Counted from the first letter of the stretch, positions 32,663 through 48,093 are shown. The stretch is 64,000 bases of DNA from Microbotryum silenes-acaulis (GCA_003665825.1 QPFY01000001.1:1729001-1793000), one strand, 5' to 3'. Numbers and translations are program-made. The notes: generated from the sequence alone by a model not told the origin.

Positions 32663-33724
32663 TGATGAGAAAGCTACCAAGAGTAAACAGCCGCGCGGGA
32701 AGAAAGCCCCGCGCGCTCCCTAACTTAAACAGATCAAACTCCAATACCAAAGTGACTAATGACTAAACGCACGCGCATCCGCGCAGATACCACAGGCACA
32801 GACACATATCAAATGACACACCACATCACACTTCCTCTTCCAAAACTGTATACTAAATATCTTGCTTTCATCTTTCATCTATTACAGGTCTGCTTTCGTT
32901 GCTCATGGACCGGCTCGCGATTTGGGATTGACTCGATGGTGGCTCGCGCTCTTTGGCTTCGGGGTTCTGAGTCAAGGGAGGGATCAGCAGACACAGGCAG
33001 AAAGTCGGCTTTGAGGGGCCAGGGACTGCTGAGGTGGAGGTTTTGAGGGGCCTCCACCGCGTCTTGCTGTGACCGAGCATAGACTTGGGGCTTCGTGGGT
33101 CAGGGTAGTTGCGCAGTCGCTCTCCTGTCTTTGTCTCGACCGAGTTGGGAAGTGGGTGCGGGGTGGGCCTCTTGTCGTTAGTAAATCGTACTATTACTCT
33201 TTCTCTTTCTCTCTCTCTCTCCTTCTCTCTCTCATTCGTCTCCTGGGGGGGAGCAACCGCTTGGCTGGGGCACTTGAATTCGAAGTATCGGATTGGTGGA
33301 CTTGGTCGGTTTCTCGCATCTTGCGGGCGGTTTGTGTTATCATCGTGGACTTCCATCTAGTTTTTCCGTAGGCCAATCAGGGGGGACAGGAATTGGGGGC
33401 AATATGATGAACAGTTTCTACAAAAACAAAAAAAAAGCCACGGCGGGCGGATTGGTGCACGGCCACATTGACTTCTACTGAGGACCCAGGGTAGTCCAAT
33501 TCACAGTCGACTGCGGATGGTACTGCACCTCTTGCAACGAATTGCTCCTGTCGGACCAAAGCAGCTTCCACTACAGTCACCAGTCATCAGGCCCAGCCCG
33601 TCGATCATGATTACATTACGGGAGTGGCCCAGCCACAACATGACAAAAGCTATTTCAAGGGTGATCACATCCAAATTGAAGATTGGATATCTGGGGTATA
33701 TGTGATTGAGTAGGCACCGAGGCC
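32663..33724. other. Intergenic with CT-rich microsatellite
   Basis: A CT-rich run lies at about 33195-33233 and an A-rich run at 33421-33437. No gene recognised. It marks the right edge of the transposon nest. Confidence 0.45.
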
Positions 33725-35500
33725 TCAATGGCAGTTGGCCAGATTCTTCATGGAACCCATCGTGTAGCCGGTCCTACCGAGGAGCCAACCGTTTAGAACT
33801 TGTTCAAAGTAATCCAAGTTCTGCTGCCACTCGCAATGACCTTCTTTTGCAGGTGCTATAGCTATGTTGTAGCTCAAACCGGGGTACCAGCCGTTATATT
33901 GACCAAGAGCGACGAGGAAGGCGCCGTTTTGGCGATCGATCTCGTCGCGCAAGTATTGCGCGCCCGTCAAGACGTTGTACTCTGGTGCGGAGCAGTCTTT
34001 TGCGTTTCGACCACCACACTTGTTTTCGGTTATCTGCATCAAGCCAAAGGCACCGCCGCTGTCGCCAATCGTGTCCTCCATGCACGTCGACTGCGTAGAA
34101 ACCCACCGGAGACGCGGACGGTCAGTTTAATAGATCCACTCTCGAGGAGGCCCTCCTTCCTGGTCACAGACCCAAGCAAGACCCACCTCTTGGAGAGCAA
34201 GAGCCATCAACAGAATGGGCGGCAAGTTCGTCTTCTCGGCGACCTTTTCGAACAGTTCGGTGAATTTGGCGCAGGGGGCCCAGATGGGGTTCTTGGCGAG
34301 CGCCTCTTCGATGCTGACGGTGGCGATGTGGTCCAACCGAATGCCCTTGGGGGGTGTCCATCCCGAATCAGGGTTGCTTCTGCTGATACCGCAGTTCAAG
34401 AAGCTTTCGGAGCCGTTCGGGAATTCTTCGGTGGCGCCGGATGGTCCGCAGTTCTCCGAGACAAAACCGACGAGACCCTTGCCAGTGGACGCTGATGACA
34501 AACTGTCATCGCCATCATCGCTCACTACGCTGAGCCTGAAAAGGCGGCAGGACAATGCCATGAATAAAGACGAAGAGGCAGCGTCAGGGTCAGCGATCGA
34601 TTACAGGATAGCAAGACGAGTGCGTTCGCAACATACTTTGTTTGCACCGACGCGTTCTTCTTCTTTGCGGCAGACTTCTTCTTGGCGGCGGTTTCAGCAG
34701 CAGCCTTCACTTCAGCGGCTTTCTTTGCGGCCTTCTTTGCGGCCTTCTTTGCGGCCTTCTTGGCAGCCTTCTCTGCGCCCGTCTTGGCCTCGGCGACTCT
34801 GACCAAGGAAAATGTGCGCAGAGGTGTTAGGGGTCTAGCACAGCGTGCACGAATTTTATATCCATCAGACTCACTTCTTGGCCTTGGCAGCGGCGGCTTC
34901 TTCTTCTGCCTTCTTCTCGGCACTATTGCAGTCAAAATAGAGATCACAGAGTCAGAGATGCGGTCGAGTACAAGGGTTGTGAAGGTCCAAGCGATGAAAC
35001 GACGAGGGGAGCTAGGGTCACGTGACTTACGCCTCGGCCTTGGACTTGATCAGCGCGGCCTTCTTGGCCCTAGCATTCTCGGCAGACTTGACCCTGGCCG
35101 CGAATGCTTTTGAAGCTGCTTCATGACGAGCTTTGGCGGCGGCCTTCTTCTCTTTGAGCGCTTTGGCCGCTTTGACCGAGGCGAGCTCCTCGGCGGTCGG
35201 TCCGGCAAAGAGAGAAGCGGCTTGGGCAGGGACGGCTTGCGATGCAGGAGCCGAGTACGTCGCAACGTCATTCAAAGACAGCTTGAGAGCCGCACCGACG
35301 CTGTTGAGAGTGTAGTCGCCGCGCTTGTCGAGGTGGTCGGCTGAGGGGTCAGAGTCGCCGAGAGACAAGGCAGGGAAAGGGGCTCGAGCGGCGAGATCGT
35401 GGTGGTGGCGCTTGTTGAGGCGGGAATGACTATGATCGAGACGGCCAAGAGTCGCGGTCGATAGACCGAGGGTCACTGTGAGCAAGGTGATGGTGTGCAT
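33725..35500 (-). CDS. Secreted SLT/GH23 lysozyme-like protein with Ala/Lys-rich linker
   Basis: Exons 35500-35031, 34922-34875, 34798-34637, 34535-34187 and 34090-33725 (464 aa). An N-terminal signal peptide (HTITLLTVTLGLSTATLG) is followed by KR dibasic sites at residues 30-31 and 59-60 (Kex2-like). A long Ala/Lys-rich region includes repeated KKAA units. The C-terminal lytic-transglycosylase domain has ILLMALALQE-STCMED (catalytic Glu at the exon 4/5 junction), SGGAFGLMQIT and LGQYNGW. Several Cys suggest secreted disulfides. GH23 enzymes cleave bacterial peptidoglycan, so an antibacterial or scavenging role is plausible; substrate is inferred. The repetitive linker could bind negatively charged surfaces. 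Confidence 0.8.
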
Positions 35501-36394
35501 CGCGCACGGAGGGGCGATGTTGCGTGATCTTCGATTAGGTCGTCGGTGCTAAAATCCAGGCGCGGCGCGGTTGGATCGCGAGATTTAGATCGAACGGCGA
35601 CGACGGGATCCGGAGGGTGGTGCTTGCCAACGAGTACCGAGGGGATCCGAAACGTACAGGCGGTTGGTGGTCGGGCGAGTAAAGACAGACGAGATGAACA
35701 CAAACAGACGAGAAGGACAAACAGAAGAGGGAGCACGAAGAGGATGAGTTGTGTGAGAACAAAGCACCCCAACTTCAGTCCCCAGGGCTCCGGCGCGGCG
35801 AGTCATGCTCGCCGCCCCTTTTCCCGCACGCGCCGTTGCGTAGCGCCTTCGCATTGGCTACCGCGTTGGCGCGCCAACTGACGCGCGCGCCGCGCGCCCC
35901 TGCAAGCATTTCCATCGCAGCCAAGCCTTTGTCCCTTTTTGACCGCGACGTGCACGTGACTTGGCGCGACGGGTCGTCAAATGTCTTGGCCGTCCGACAC
36001 CGGCAGAATCGTGTGGGTCGTCACAGGCATGACACCGCCTCCAGAAGAGGTCTCGGCAAGGGAAAAGGGGTGACCCGATTAATCTCTCACAGCGCGCAAA
36101 GGTGTGTCTCATCTCCACTGGTCTCGATGAACGAACTGCAGCCTAGCCAACGGATGGAGCGGCACGTCGGCGGGAGTTACTTTTAGCTCCGTCGGCATCA
36201 TCGACCTCGAGGTTGGCATTGACTCGATCTCGGAGTCCGACGCTGAGCTTTACTAGTCACGACTCAATCAGCAGAGCCGCTGCCTCTTGGAAACGACCCG
36301 CTCGTCCGACGACAACATCTTGAAGTTGGTCTTGTTCTACACTTGACTCTTTCCAGTGAATCAACCAACCTCTCTAGACTCGCCCACTTCAGAA
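35501..36394. other. Divergent promoter region
   Basis: Shared upstream region of the lysozyme-like gene (-) and the GNAT-like gene (+), about 0.9 kb. No RNA gene recognised and no motif I can defend. Confidence 0.45.
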
Positions 36395-37291
36395 ATGGCG
36401 GATTTATTACCAGTCGCAGGCTCCAGCACTCCCACTCCATCCTCGGTTCTGTCCGACAAGTTGACCTACCCGACCTCCCTACACCCCTCTTTAAGCTCGA
36501 TCCTCAAACTCTCCATCAACTCCAAAACATCAGAACCTTATCTACCTCTCTCGAAACATGAGCTCATCCTCACCCCAAGTCGTCAATCCGATGTTCCCCA
36601 CCGCGTCAAGCTTCACAATGATCCGACCGTTTCGCCTTTCATGTATTCACCACCCAATCCGTACCTACCTCAACATGCGGACGAGTACTTCAGAGGGTTG
36701 AGGAAGACTGAAGAGGAGATGATTGGACAAAGTTTGAAGGAGGGCAAGGCGTCGGGTTGCCCTTTGAGTGTCATTCGCATGAGGAACTTACGAACCACGC
36801 CGACAAATTCTTCTTCTACAACCGGCGAATCCGATGTTTTCCTTGGGGAAAACAAGAACACAACCGACAACAACAACTACGTAACCGACTCCGAGGGAGA
36901 AGACGTTTTTATCGGTGTCCTTCAAGTATACCGTGAAGATTCGTTCCTCGAAATCGCCGAAGGACCCGAGCGTGACGCGGCCATTTCCAAGAACCTGTCC
37001 CTCCCTACAGGCGACCCGACCATCATCTACACCTGGTACTTTCTAATATCACCTGAATATACCGGAAAGGGGTACATGACGTTGGTGTTGAAAGAGTTGA
37101 GGGACGAATGGTTGGTCCCTGTGCTTGGGGTGAGGGTGATTGAGGCGCAGGCTTTCTCGGATAATCCGGGCTCAGAAGGGGTACATCTCAAGTTGGAGTT
37201 CAAGGAGACGGGTGAGACAGAGTTGAGGATGCCCGAGGATCGTGGGGGGATGTTGAGGATGGAGAAGTGTTTTAGGTGGGAGAAGGCTTGA
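36395..37291 (+). CDS. GNAT-type acetyltransferase-like protein
   Basis: A single exon, 298 aa from the first in-frame ATG (MADLLPVAG). The C-terminal half resembles a GNAT fold: IGVLQVYRED, then YTWYFLISPEYTGKGYMTLVLKELRDEW, where SPEYTGKGYM corresponds to the acetyl-CoA pyrophosphate loop, and a final VRVIEAQAFSDNPGSEGVHLKLEF strand-helix unit. The N-terminal about 110 residues are Ser/Pro-rich. The fungal family usually acetylates amino groups; substrate unknown. One of very few intronless genes here. Confidence 0.7.
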   Translation: MADLLPVAGSSTPTPSSVLSDKLTYPTSLHPSLSSILKLSINSKTSEPYLPLSKHELILTPSRQSDVPHRVKLHNDPTVSPFMYSPPNPYLPQHADEYFRGLRKTEEEMIGQSLKEGKASGCPLSVIRMRNLRTTPTNSSSTTGESDVFLGENKNTTDNNNYVTDSEGEDVFIGVLQVYREDSFLEIAEGPERDAAISKNLSLPTGDPTIIYTWYFLISPEYTGKGYMTLVLKELRDEWLVPVLGVRVIEAQAFSDNPGSEGVHLKLEFKETGETELRMPEDRGGMLRMEKCFRWEKA

Positions 37292-37580
37292 TGAGGTGGG
37301 CTCCGCAGCACAACGTAGACACGCCAGGTAGAGCAAAAAAGTCTAGATTACACTCTCGACTTCCAAATCCTTTCTCTGAATCGCGGAACAAGAAAGAAAG
37401 AAAGAAAAGGAAAAGGATCGCAAAACACAGAGGCACACATAGAGAGGAAAAGAAGGAGAAGGGATTTAGAGTTCAACCCTCGGGAGCAAAGCCCGAGTGG
37501 CGCGGAGAGGATTAGGCCTTGGCCGGGCGGGATCGCAACGGTGGTCGATAACTTGTAGCAGGCGCAGGAACAGATATCGT
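37292..37580. other. Convergent intergenic region
   Basis: 3' flanks of the GNAT-like gene and VMA1, with an AAAGAAAGAAAGAAAAGG-type purine run at about 37390-37415. No gene. Confidence 0.5.
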
Positions 37581-40404
<2,824 letters not shown>

Positions 40405-41051
40405 TGCTCCAGCCTGCGATGCGCGATTGAAGAGTAGGTCGTACGGAGGGTGTCGATCGAGATAGGGCGGCCGAGGCGCCAAGGACGTTCGATTAGGCGG
40501 GGGAGAGGGACACAATCGGCGGGATCAGCAAGGGCAACAGTAGTTGATCCTCCAAAGTAAAACTGACCATGTTGAAAGAATGGGGTGGGGGTTGAAGAAG
40601 GGGGGAGGTGGGGACAAGAGCAGAGGCGAGGCGGATCAGCGACGGATGACGCAGGCGGCGGCTCACGGTAGGTTCGAATTGAGTATTACAGATTGAACGG
40701 CGGTAGTGCCCACTCGGCACGCGCTAATGCCGAAATGGAAACTGAAAGGGGCTGTCGAGTTTGGGCGCGCGCTCTCCGACCCCAGCCGAGCGCAACTGCG
40801 CAACTGTATCCCTCTTTGGTCTGGTCGCCGTCGCATTCGAGTTCATCCATCTCAACAGGTCCACTCAAGAACACTTCTTCGTCAGGACCACTACGACACC
40901 CACCCTACGACCGAGCTCAGTGCCGGACCGTCGCACCCGAGCCGAGATCTCAGCCTCACTCAACAACCGATCCATCCCGTAAACCACGCCGGCCGCACTG
41001 AAGTGCACTCACCCGTGCTTGGCAGCCGAGCCGCACCTCAACGACGCCGAG
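40405..41051. promoter_or_regulatory. VMA1-MIF2 divergent promoter region
   Basis: 647 bp between two divergent start codons. No additional gene; no specific motif claimed. Confidence 0.5.
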
Positions 41052-43876
41052 ATGGCCAACACCTATGACCGACGCAACGGTCGAGACCAACAATACAACA
41101 ACATTGGATCCCAAGGAAGGTCAGTACATCCACCGTACCCTTTGGGTCCCATGCCCGCCTCCACCTCCACCCCCCTGCCTTGTTTTGACCCCCCGCCGAC
41201 AAAGCTGACATCACCCATTTGGCCCGATTCGCAACAGGATCACCGGCATTCGACCACCTTCGAACGTAGCCCGCGATTCAGCAGGCAACGAACGAGCCTC
41301 CCAATTCTTTGGTAGTACACACGAAGATGATCACTACGACCACGACCATGATGACCACGACGACGCGTCGCGTCCGTTTGCGCAACGATCGGGCCAACGC
41401 TCCTCGCAACAGAGCCTCAACTCGTCTCAGGCGAACCCCAAGCCCAGCAGGGAACGACCACAGAGATTCAACGAGATTGGTGAAAAGGGCCGGTGAGTCA
41501 CCATTGGGGGGGTTTGGGGTTGCTTTCTTGAGCGCGGGACCAGCGACGCGCGCTCCAGCTTCACGTGCCCGCCTCGAGGTCGCAGGGGTTGTGCATACAT
41601 GCACATGGGCGGGCCGTCGCACTACAGGCCTGGCCCATTCCCAACGTAGTCCAGTGTCAGAAGACATTGTTCTGATGCACTTTTGGCACACGCTCGTCCC
41701 TCCTATCTCCATCCCTTTGCAGCAAGACCGGTATCACCCTTCCCCGCGTCTCGGTCGATGCGTACGGTTACCAGAACCCAGACGCCTTCTTCAGATCCCC
41801 CGATACCCAAGGAGGTCGCAGTGGCGCCTACGACCAATCTTCATCTCGGAAAGCCTCTTCGGACGCCGCGTCGAGTCGGAAAACGGCTAACAGCCGGGAC
41901 AATTCGCGTCAGGGCGGGGGCCAACCCGTTCAGCTGGAGCAGTACGATACCTACGATCGAGGCGACTTTGACAACCGAGAGTATGGAGGTAACAATGATG
42001 ATGAGGAAGAGTACGGTAATAGTGCCGATATGGAGCTGGACGATGGTGAGTATTGAACGGGTGGTCGACCACGACATCTTGGAGCATGCTGACGGGGGTT
42101 CTCTCCCCTGCAGGATCATCCATGACACCGATCAGCTATCAACGTGGCAACCGCAAAGACGCTCGCCGCGCATCGGGGCTACGGAACTCACTCACGTACG
42201 GCTCACCCGAGCATCGAGGTGAAGCGAGTGGTAGTGCTAGCGGCAACACCACGAACGGCCGACGACCCAACGCGCGCGATCGGTCCGAGAACGTTCACTC
42301 CGATGAATCGGACGATGAAGCCGTCGCGCATAGTCTGACCAACTCGGCAACTCGGAACCACGACTCGAGCAACCATCGATTGGTCCAGTTGGGCAAGAGT
42401 GGGCAGCCTGTTCGTCAAGACAAGGGCAAGGCGAGGCTTGTGAGGTCCCCGACACCAGAGGAAGAACCGGAACCTGAACCTCAGCATCAGTATTACGATC
42501 AGGATGGGTTCCAGGATGATGACGATGATGCTGGGGCAGGTGAAGCGTACGATGATTTCGATACGAACCAAGATGGCGGTGGGGCCGGTCGTTATAATCA
42601 TGATGACCAGGACGACGATCAAGGCGAAGCAGAAGAACGTCGGTCTCCTAGTCGTCCCAAGGGGAAAGGACGAGCGAGGACTTCGAACGCGTCCAACTCG
42701 ACCAATAGCCCGGCGAGTGCTCAGAAACGACAGATGGCGGCCAAGACCAAGAAGGGAAAACAGACGAATGGGGTCAAGGAAGTGCGTACGGCACCGCAGA
42801 GGCGTCGACGCGATTCGGATTCCGATGATGATGGGAGCAGTGAGTCCCAACGGTCGGTCAGAATAGTGGACATAATTGCTTGCAGCTAACATGGTGCTCC
42901 CGATGTGTGTGACAGAACGTCGATCGAATCGTCAGCGCTTGGCCCCGGTCGAATACTGGCGCAACGAACGAGTCGTCTACAAGCGTCGACCGTCCGGGCT
43001 GGGCATCACTGAGGTCGTGCTCTACCCCAAACCCGACCCCGAGCCACTCGCCGCCCAACGCAAGAAAGGAGGCCGTGCGACGAGCCAAGCTCCACGAGGG
43101 CGAGCGCAAAGCGTCAAAGCCGAAATCAAGGATGAAGAAGAAGGCGTCGATTCGCTCACCGATCCTGAAGGTCTGGTCTGGAGTTGGGAAGGGCAGGCTG
43201 AGACGCAACGTCGTGTCGCTTTCACCAAGAAAATGATCAATACCAAACCTGCGGGGCAGGGCCAGTTCCGGTACCAAAAGATCTTTAGCGAATTGGATTA
43301 CCTCGCCGGCGGGATCATTGATATCCCTTCGGGGTCGGAGAAGCCGACCAAACCTTCGAGGGATAATACCTATGTGAGTCGCAGTCACGGTCACGGTCAC
43401 GGGTCTTGGAGACGACGATACTAATGCAGAGATGCGTGGATGGACAGATCTTCTACTGCATCCAAGGCTCGTGCTCGGTCACCGTCCACCGAACGAAATT
43501 CGCCATTGGCCCGTGAGTCATCGTGACCTTTGCCTCTCTGCCTTACAACCCTGATCTGACTTTGTCCCTTCTCTTTCCCACCAGAGGCGCATGCTTCCTT
43601 GTCCCCCGAGGCAACAAGTACCAAATCGTTGCGACGTCGAACCGCGACGTACGGTTGTTCTTCACGCAATCGCGCCGGGTCTCTGAAAAGTTGAATGGGG
43701 ATACGATCGCGGATACGGAGCAGCAATGGATCGATCTGAGGAATAGTATTATGGGACAGCCTGAGGGGGAAGAACAGATGGAAGATGACGAGGAGGAGGA
43801 GGAGGAGGATGAGGAAGTGGAAGAGGGGGAGGATGATGTGGGGGGAGAGGATGATGAGGACGAAGAGGAGGAGTGA
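41052..43876 (+). CDS. MIF2: Inner kinetochore protein Mif2/CENP-C
   Basis: Seven exons: 41052-41119, 41238-41492, 41723-42045, 42114-42839, 42916-43373, 43430-43512 and 43585-43876 (734 aa). It binds centromeric nucleosomes and scaffolds the kinetochore. The N-terminal Mif2 region reads RITGIRPPSNVARDSAGNE. The CENP-C motif RRSNRQRLAPVEYWRNERVVY starts near residue 459. The C-terminal cupin dimerisation domain reads QIFYCIQGSCSVTV...GACFLVPRGNKYQI, residues about 615-690. The middle is acidic and disordered, and the last about 45 residues are an extreme Glu/Asp run. Confidence 0.95.
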
Positions 43877-44222
43877 TCTACCTCGGCTCGTTTTTCTCGT
43901 TCGATGGATCGCGTGTTGTGATACAAAGGATATGTTCTCGGGGTGTACGAATTTCTGTCTGGCGGATTTCCTTTCTTTTTTCGTTCTTTCCTTGTATCGT
44001 TGTTATGAACTCAAAAGCCTCGACTTTGCTTTTCAATGTGTCGGGGTGTGTCTCATTCTCTGGTGAGCCGAGACACAGGCTGAGAGCGTGGCTCTGCGCG
44101 CCTGGACCGTGCAATCGCAGTCAGGCGAGCCGAACGAACGGCCACGTCAACCCTGTCGTCCTCGTCGTCCTCGTCCCTCTCTTGCCGCGCGACACCATCC
44201 CTTTGCTCTCGGTTCACCCACC
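43877..44222. other. MIF2-SCJ1 tandem intergenic region
   Basis: 346 bp containing the 3' end of MIF2 and the promoter of the J-protein gene. No gene; no canonical heat-shock or UPR element identified with confidence. Confidence 0.5.
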
Positions 44223-45909
44223 ATGCGGACAAGTTCAAGCCACGGATCCTTGACGACGACATTGTTAACAGCATTGGTGCTGTTGCTTTGTGCTTGCCAC
44301 GTCCTCGCCGGGGCCGACTTCTACAAGATCTTGGGTCTGAGCAAAACGGCGAGTGAGAAGGAGATCAAGAAGGCTTGTGAGTAGAGCTGATCGTAGAGGG
44401 TTGGTTGGGGTTCGGGCTTCTGAGCTGAAATTTTGCTTTGTCTGTGTTACAGACCGGGTTAGTTCGTAGTTGGAGTTAGCCGCTCGGGGAATCACCGAGG
44501 ACCGTGCTGCGAATAAGAAAGGGAGAGCGCTAACACAGAGTGTTTGTTGTTTTTGGTTCGCTTACAGAGATTGAGCAAGCAATATCGTAAGTAGATCGAG
44601 GGCCGCACTCGATCCCCCTAGCTGAGCACGCTCGCATTCCTTCTCTCAGACCCCGACAAGAACCCCGAAGAATCCGCCAAAGCCAAATTCCTCGAGATCG
44701 GGCACGCGTACGAAGCCCTCTTCGACCCGGAAAAACGTAAAATCTACGACCGGTTCGGTGAAGAAGGTCTCAAGCAACAACAGGGTGGTGGAGGTGGTTT
44801 CCATGATCCGTTCGATGTGTTCCGTCAAGCTTTTGGCGGACAACAACAGCAGAGGAAGGGGAACAATATGATCGCCGATATCGAGGTCGATCTAGAATCG
44901 ATTTATTCTGGGGATAGGATAAACGTTAGTTTTCGGAACGAGGGGGAAGAACGCAAAGGGGTCGCAGGGGACTGGGAATGCTCACGCTTTGTTCGTGTTC
45001 GCTTATCGCCAGTTCAACATTGCTCGAAAGCAAATGTGCGAGGAATGCGAAGGATCAGGGGCAAGGTCGGCTCGGGATGTCGTCGAGTGCAAAGCATGTG
45101 AAGGTGCGCTGTGGATTCGAAACGCTCACGAGGGTGGGTAATTCCAGACGCTGACCCTTTTCCGGCGTCGGTCAGGTCGAGGCATCCGTCTCGTGCGCCA
45201 TCAACTCGCACCGGGGATCTACCAACAAGTCCAAATGCACTGTACGTGATTCACACCTCTTACAAAACGGCAACTGATCCTGTACCTTCTCCGCCCTTTT
45301 TTCAAACAGGTGACCAATGCGCCGGCCGCGGCAAAAAGACCCTCCACGCTTGCCCCGTCTGCCGCGGACACCGCATCGTCGATTCCTCCGTCGAGCTCAC
45401 CCTCGACATCGACCGGGGCATGCCTGAAAATTCGGAAGTCGTTTTCGAAGGCGAAGCCGACGAATCGCCTGACATCGCAGCAGGGGACGTGATCGTCCGA
45501 GTCCGTTCGAAGCGCAAGGCAGGGGGTTTCGTGCGAAAGGACTCGAATTTGTATTGGAAGGAACCTCTGAGTTTGGCGGAGGCGTTGTTGGGGTTCAAGA
45601 AGACTGTGGTGGGGTTGGATGGGCATAAGATTGTGCTGCAGAGGAGTGGGGTCACGCAGCCCGGGTTCGTACAAGTCGTGGCGGGGGAGGGGTTGCCGAT
45701 CTATCACGAATCGAATTATGGGGATTTGTACGTCGAGTACGTTGTTGTTTTCCCAACCGATTTGTCGCCCAAGCTCAGACAAGGTACGTTGTGCTCGACC
45801 GTGGAGAGGTTGAAGTTTTCCCGCATTGCGACTGACCATCTGCTCCCTTCACTCTTCAGCTCTCGAAACAGCCCTGGTCTACAAGTCCCCTGCTCACTCC
45901 GAGTTGTAG
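44223..45909 (+). CDS. SCJ1: ER-lumenal type-A J-protein (Scj1/ERdj3-like)
   Basis: Eight exons: 44223-44376, 44453-44457, 44568-44586, 44650-44924, 45013-45103, 45176-45241, 45310-45783 and 45860-45909 (377 aa). A signal peptide ([19 protein letters not shown]) precedes a J domain with HPDKN at about 60-64. A short Gly-rich stretch follows, then four CxxCxG repeats ([31 protein letters not shown]) and the substrate-binding C-terminus. It stimulates BiP/Kar2 ATPase in ER folding. Exon 2 is only 5 nt, needed to encode the Y-R of the J domain. The C-terminus is HSEL, close to the HDEL/KDEL retrieval signal. Confidence 0.9.
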
Positions 45910-46093
45910 AGAAGCGCGTATCTAGATACCCTCTTGGGAGGGAAGTGTCCTCATTTATGCAACAGCAGGAGCTCAACTTTCTCCACCCAAATCTACATCT
46001 TTTCTCCTGCAATACCCCACATGCACCAGAAGAACAGCTGTCGAGATCGGCCTGGATATAAACTACCTCGAAGGTACCCGACTTCAATCCTTC

Positions 46094-48093
46094 TCAAGCC
46101 GCACTAGTGAATTTCGCCGTGATCCTCCTGTAATCCGCCTTCACGCCCGTGTAGGTCTCATGTAACTTGTCCTTCTTCTCCTGCTCCTCCAACTGGGTCA
46201 ACATCTCTCGGTTGAAGGTGAATAGACGACGTTTGACCGTTAGACGGAAGGCTTTGACTTGGGCGGCGTTGGATTCGTCGAGGTTCAAAAGGAGGAGCAT
46301 TTCGATGAGGCGATAGAATTGACGCTGGGGTGGGTGAGGCACGAATTGAGGAGGAAGGGGAGACAAGACAAGGTTCATTTTAGAAGCTCCCACGCGCGCC
46401 GAATCAGTTTTTCGGTCGAGGGGAGACTCACATCCGCAATCTTGTACTTCTTCCTAATCACCTCCAAAGCAGGCTTGTTCAAAGGAGCTGAAAGGTCATC
46501 CAATTCATGCGACGGGATGAGGGTGTGTAAATCACACTTGTCGCGCATGTCTTCGAAAAATTCCGAAGGGTCCTCGACTGGAAAGTGTCATAAAGGGGAG
46601 GAGGCTGATGTTAGAAAGATGTCGTCATCCTTTCTGGTTTTGTCGCGTTTTGACTTGCCTGTGAGTTCACTGATCTCTGGTCGGGAAAGGACGTTGTTGT
46701 AGCAGAGTGTGTAGAGGGCCGCTGTGGAGAGAGGGGTCCCAGCAATGATCAGCAAAGTCATTCTCACTCCATCCGCGCTGGCTGGCGAGATGCTGGACTC
46801 ACATCCATGACCTTGGCCTTGGTACGGCGGGAGCATGACGAATTGACTGAGAGTAATCATGAAGAACATTGTTCAAGGTCAGAAGAGTCAACGGTCTCAT
46901 GGTAAAATCGGCAAGGGGGACTCACGCCAGTCGCAATCGTTTGGTATCGGGCCAGCAGAAGAAAGAGTAGAACGACACGAATCCGACGAAGTGATATCCA
47001 AACGATCCGTCCCGTCGTTTCCTCCTCTCGAATCTGAAAGGATGGCAGAGGATGATGAGAACTAACCCCGAAATGAAGGAGAGGAGGAAACAAATTAACG
47101 CACAGTGTGACGAATTCCCACCTCGGGTCTTCCTCATCAATGTACTGCGCTCCCTCGATGTAGAGCAACACAAAAATCTGCATCCTCCTATGATACTCTT
47201 TGAAACCAGGTGTATCCCAAGTCGTCTGATACGCCTCGTAAAGCACCTCTTCATCCTCCTCCTCGTCCCCTTGCTCAACCAATTTCCAAGGTCTCGGAGG
47301 AACCTCGATCCCACTCCTCTTGGTCTTTCCTTTCCCTTTGCCCGATCCAGTCGCCTCCTCCATCTCCTCTTCAGACCTCTCGCGAAACGCCCCGATCTTG
47401 TTCCCCAAAGGTTTGAACTCTGTGGAATCCGCTTCGACGATCGAATGGAACGTCGCTTCGTCTTTGGAGTAGGTCGGGGGTATGAATTCGTAGAGGGTTT
47501 TTTCGGGGTCGTCGGCGGATACGGTGGCGGTAGAGGGGAATTTGGACGAGTAATCGACGTGCAGGTATTGCTTCAAAGCGCCGGAACTGAAGTGGAGCTG
47601 ATGGGGATTGAACGGGAGAGAGAGGATCAGGCCGGGGTTTCATTTTGCTCGCCCATCCTGGATACCACACATAGTGTCTCATCCCAGGCCTACGTACCTG
47701 GATCTCAAGGTTCCTATATCCAAAGATGGTCTCCTCCTGCCCAAAGATGGGGTACACGAACGTCGGGTGAAAATCATCGACCAGGTCCGTCTCGCCCTGT
47801 TCGAGCACGGCGACGTCCGCTTTGGCTCGGACTGTGGGGGAGTGGAGCGAGAGTCAGTACGGGCTCAAGTAGATTTACGGAAACAATAGCTCTTTGTGTG
47901 AAAGCGTGGAGTTGCGCTCCAAACGAAGGGAACGCGTTCGTTCGACGCGACGGTGTCGCTCTGGCGCACGTTGCGACGCGTCTCCTTCGCGCAACGTCGT
48001 GAACAGCAGCGCGAAAAGATGGAGAAAGGCTAGGTACTGACCCAAGCGAAGTTGGAGAGCTTCCAGAGCATCCGATGACCATTCTTCGTCCAT
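46094..48093 (-). CDS. HAT1: Histone acetyltransferase type B catalytic subunit
   Basis: Eight exons: 48093-48042, 47831-47698, 47597-47104, 47033-46926, 46846-46803, 46721-46659, 46577-46432 and 46324-46094 (423 aa). Hat1 acetylates new histone H4 before chromatin deposition. Signatures: HPTFVYPIFGQEETIFGY, FKEYHRRMQIFVLLYIEGAQYID, DPRWEFVTLFERR, FVMLPPYQGQGHG (acetyl-CoA loop), SRPEISELTVEDPSE and RQFYRLIEMLLLLNLD. The intron after exon 6 uses a GC donor (GCAAGT), fixed by the conserved LTVEDPSE junction. It is convergent with SCJ1, 184 bp apart. Confidence 0.95.
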
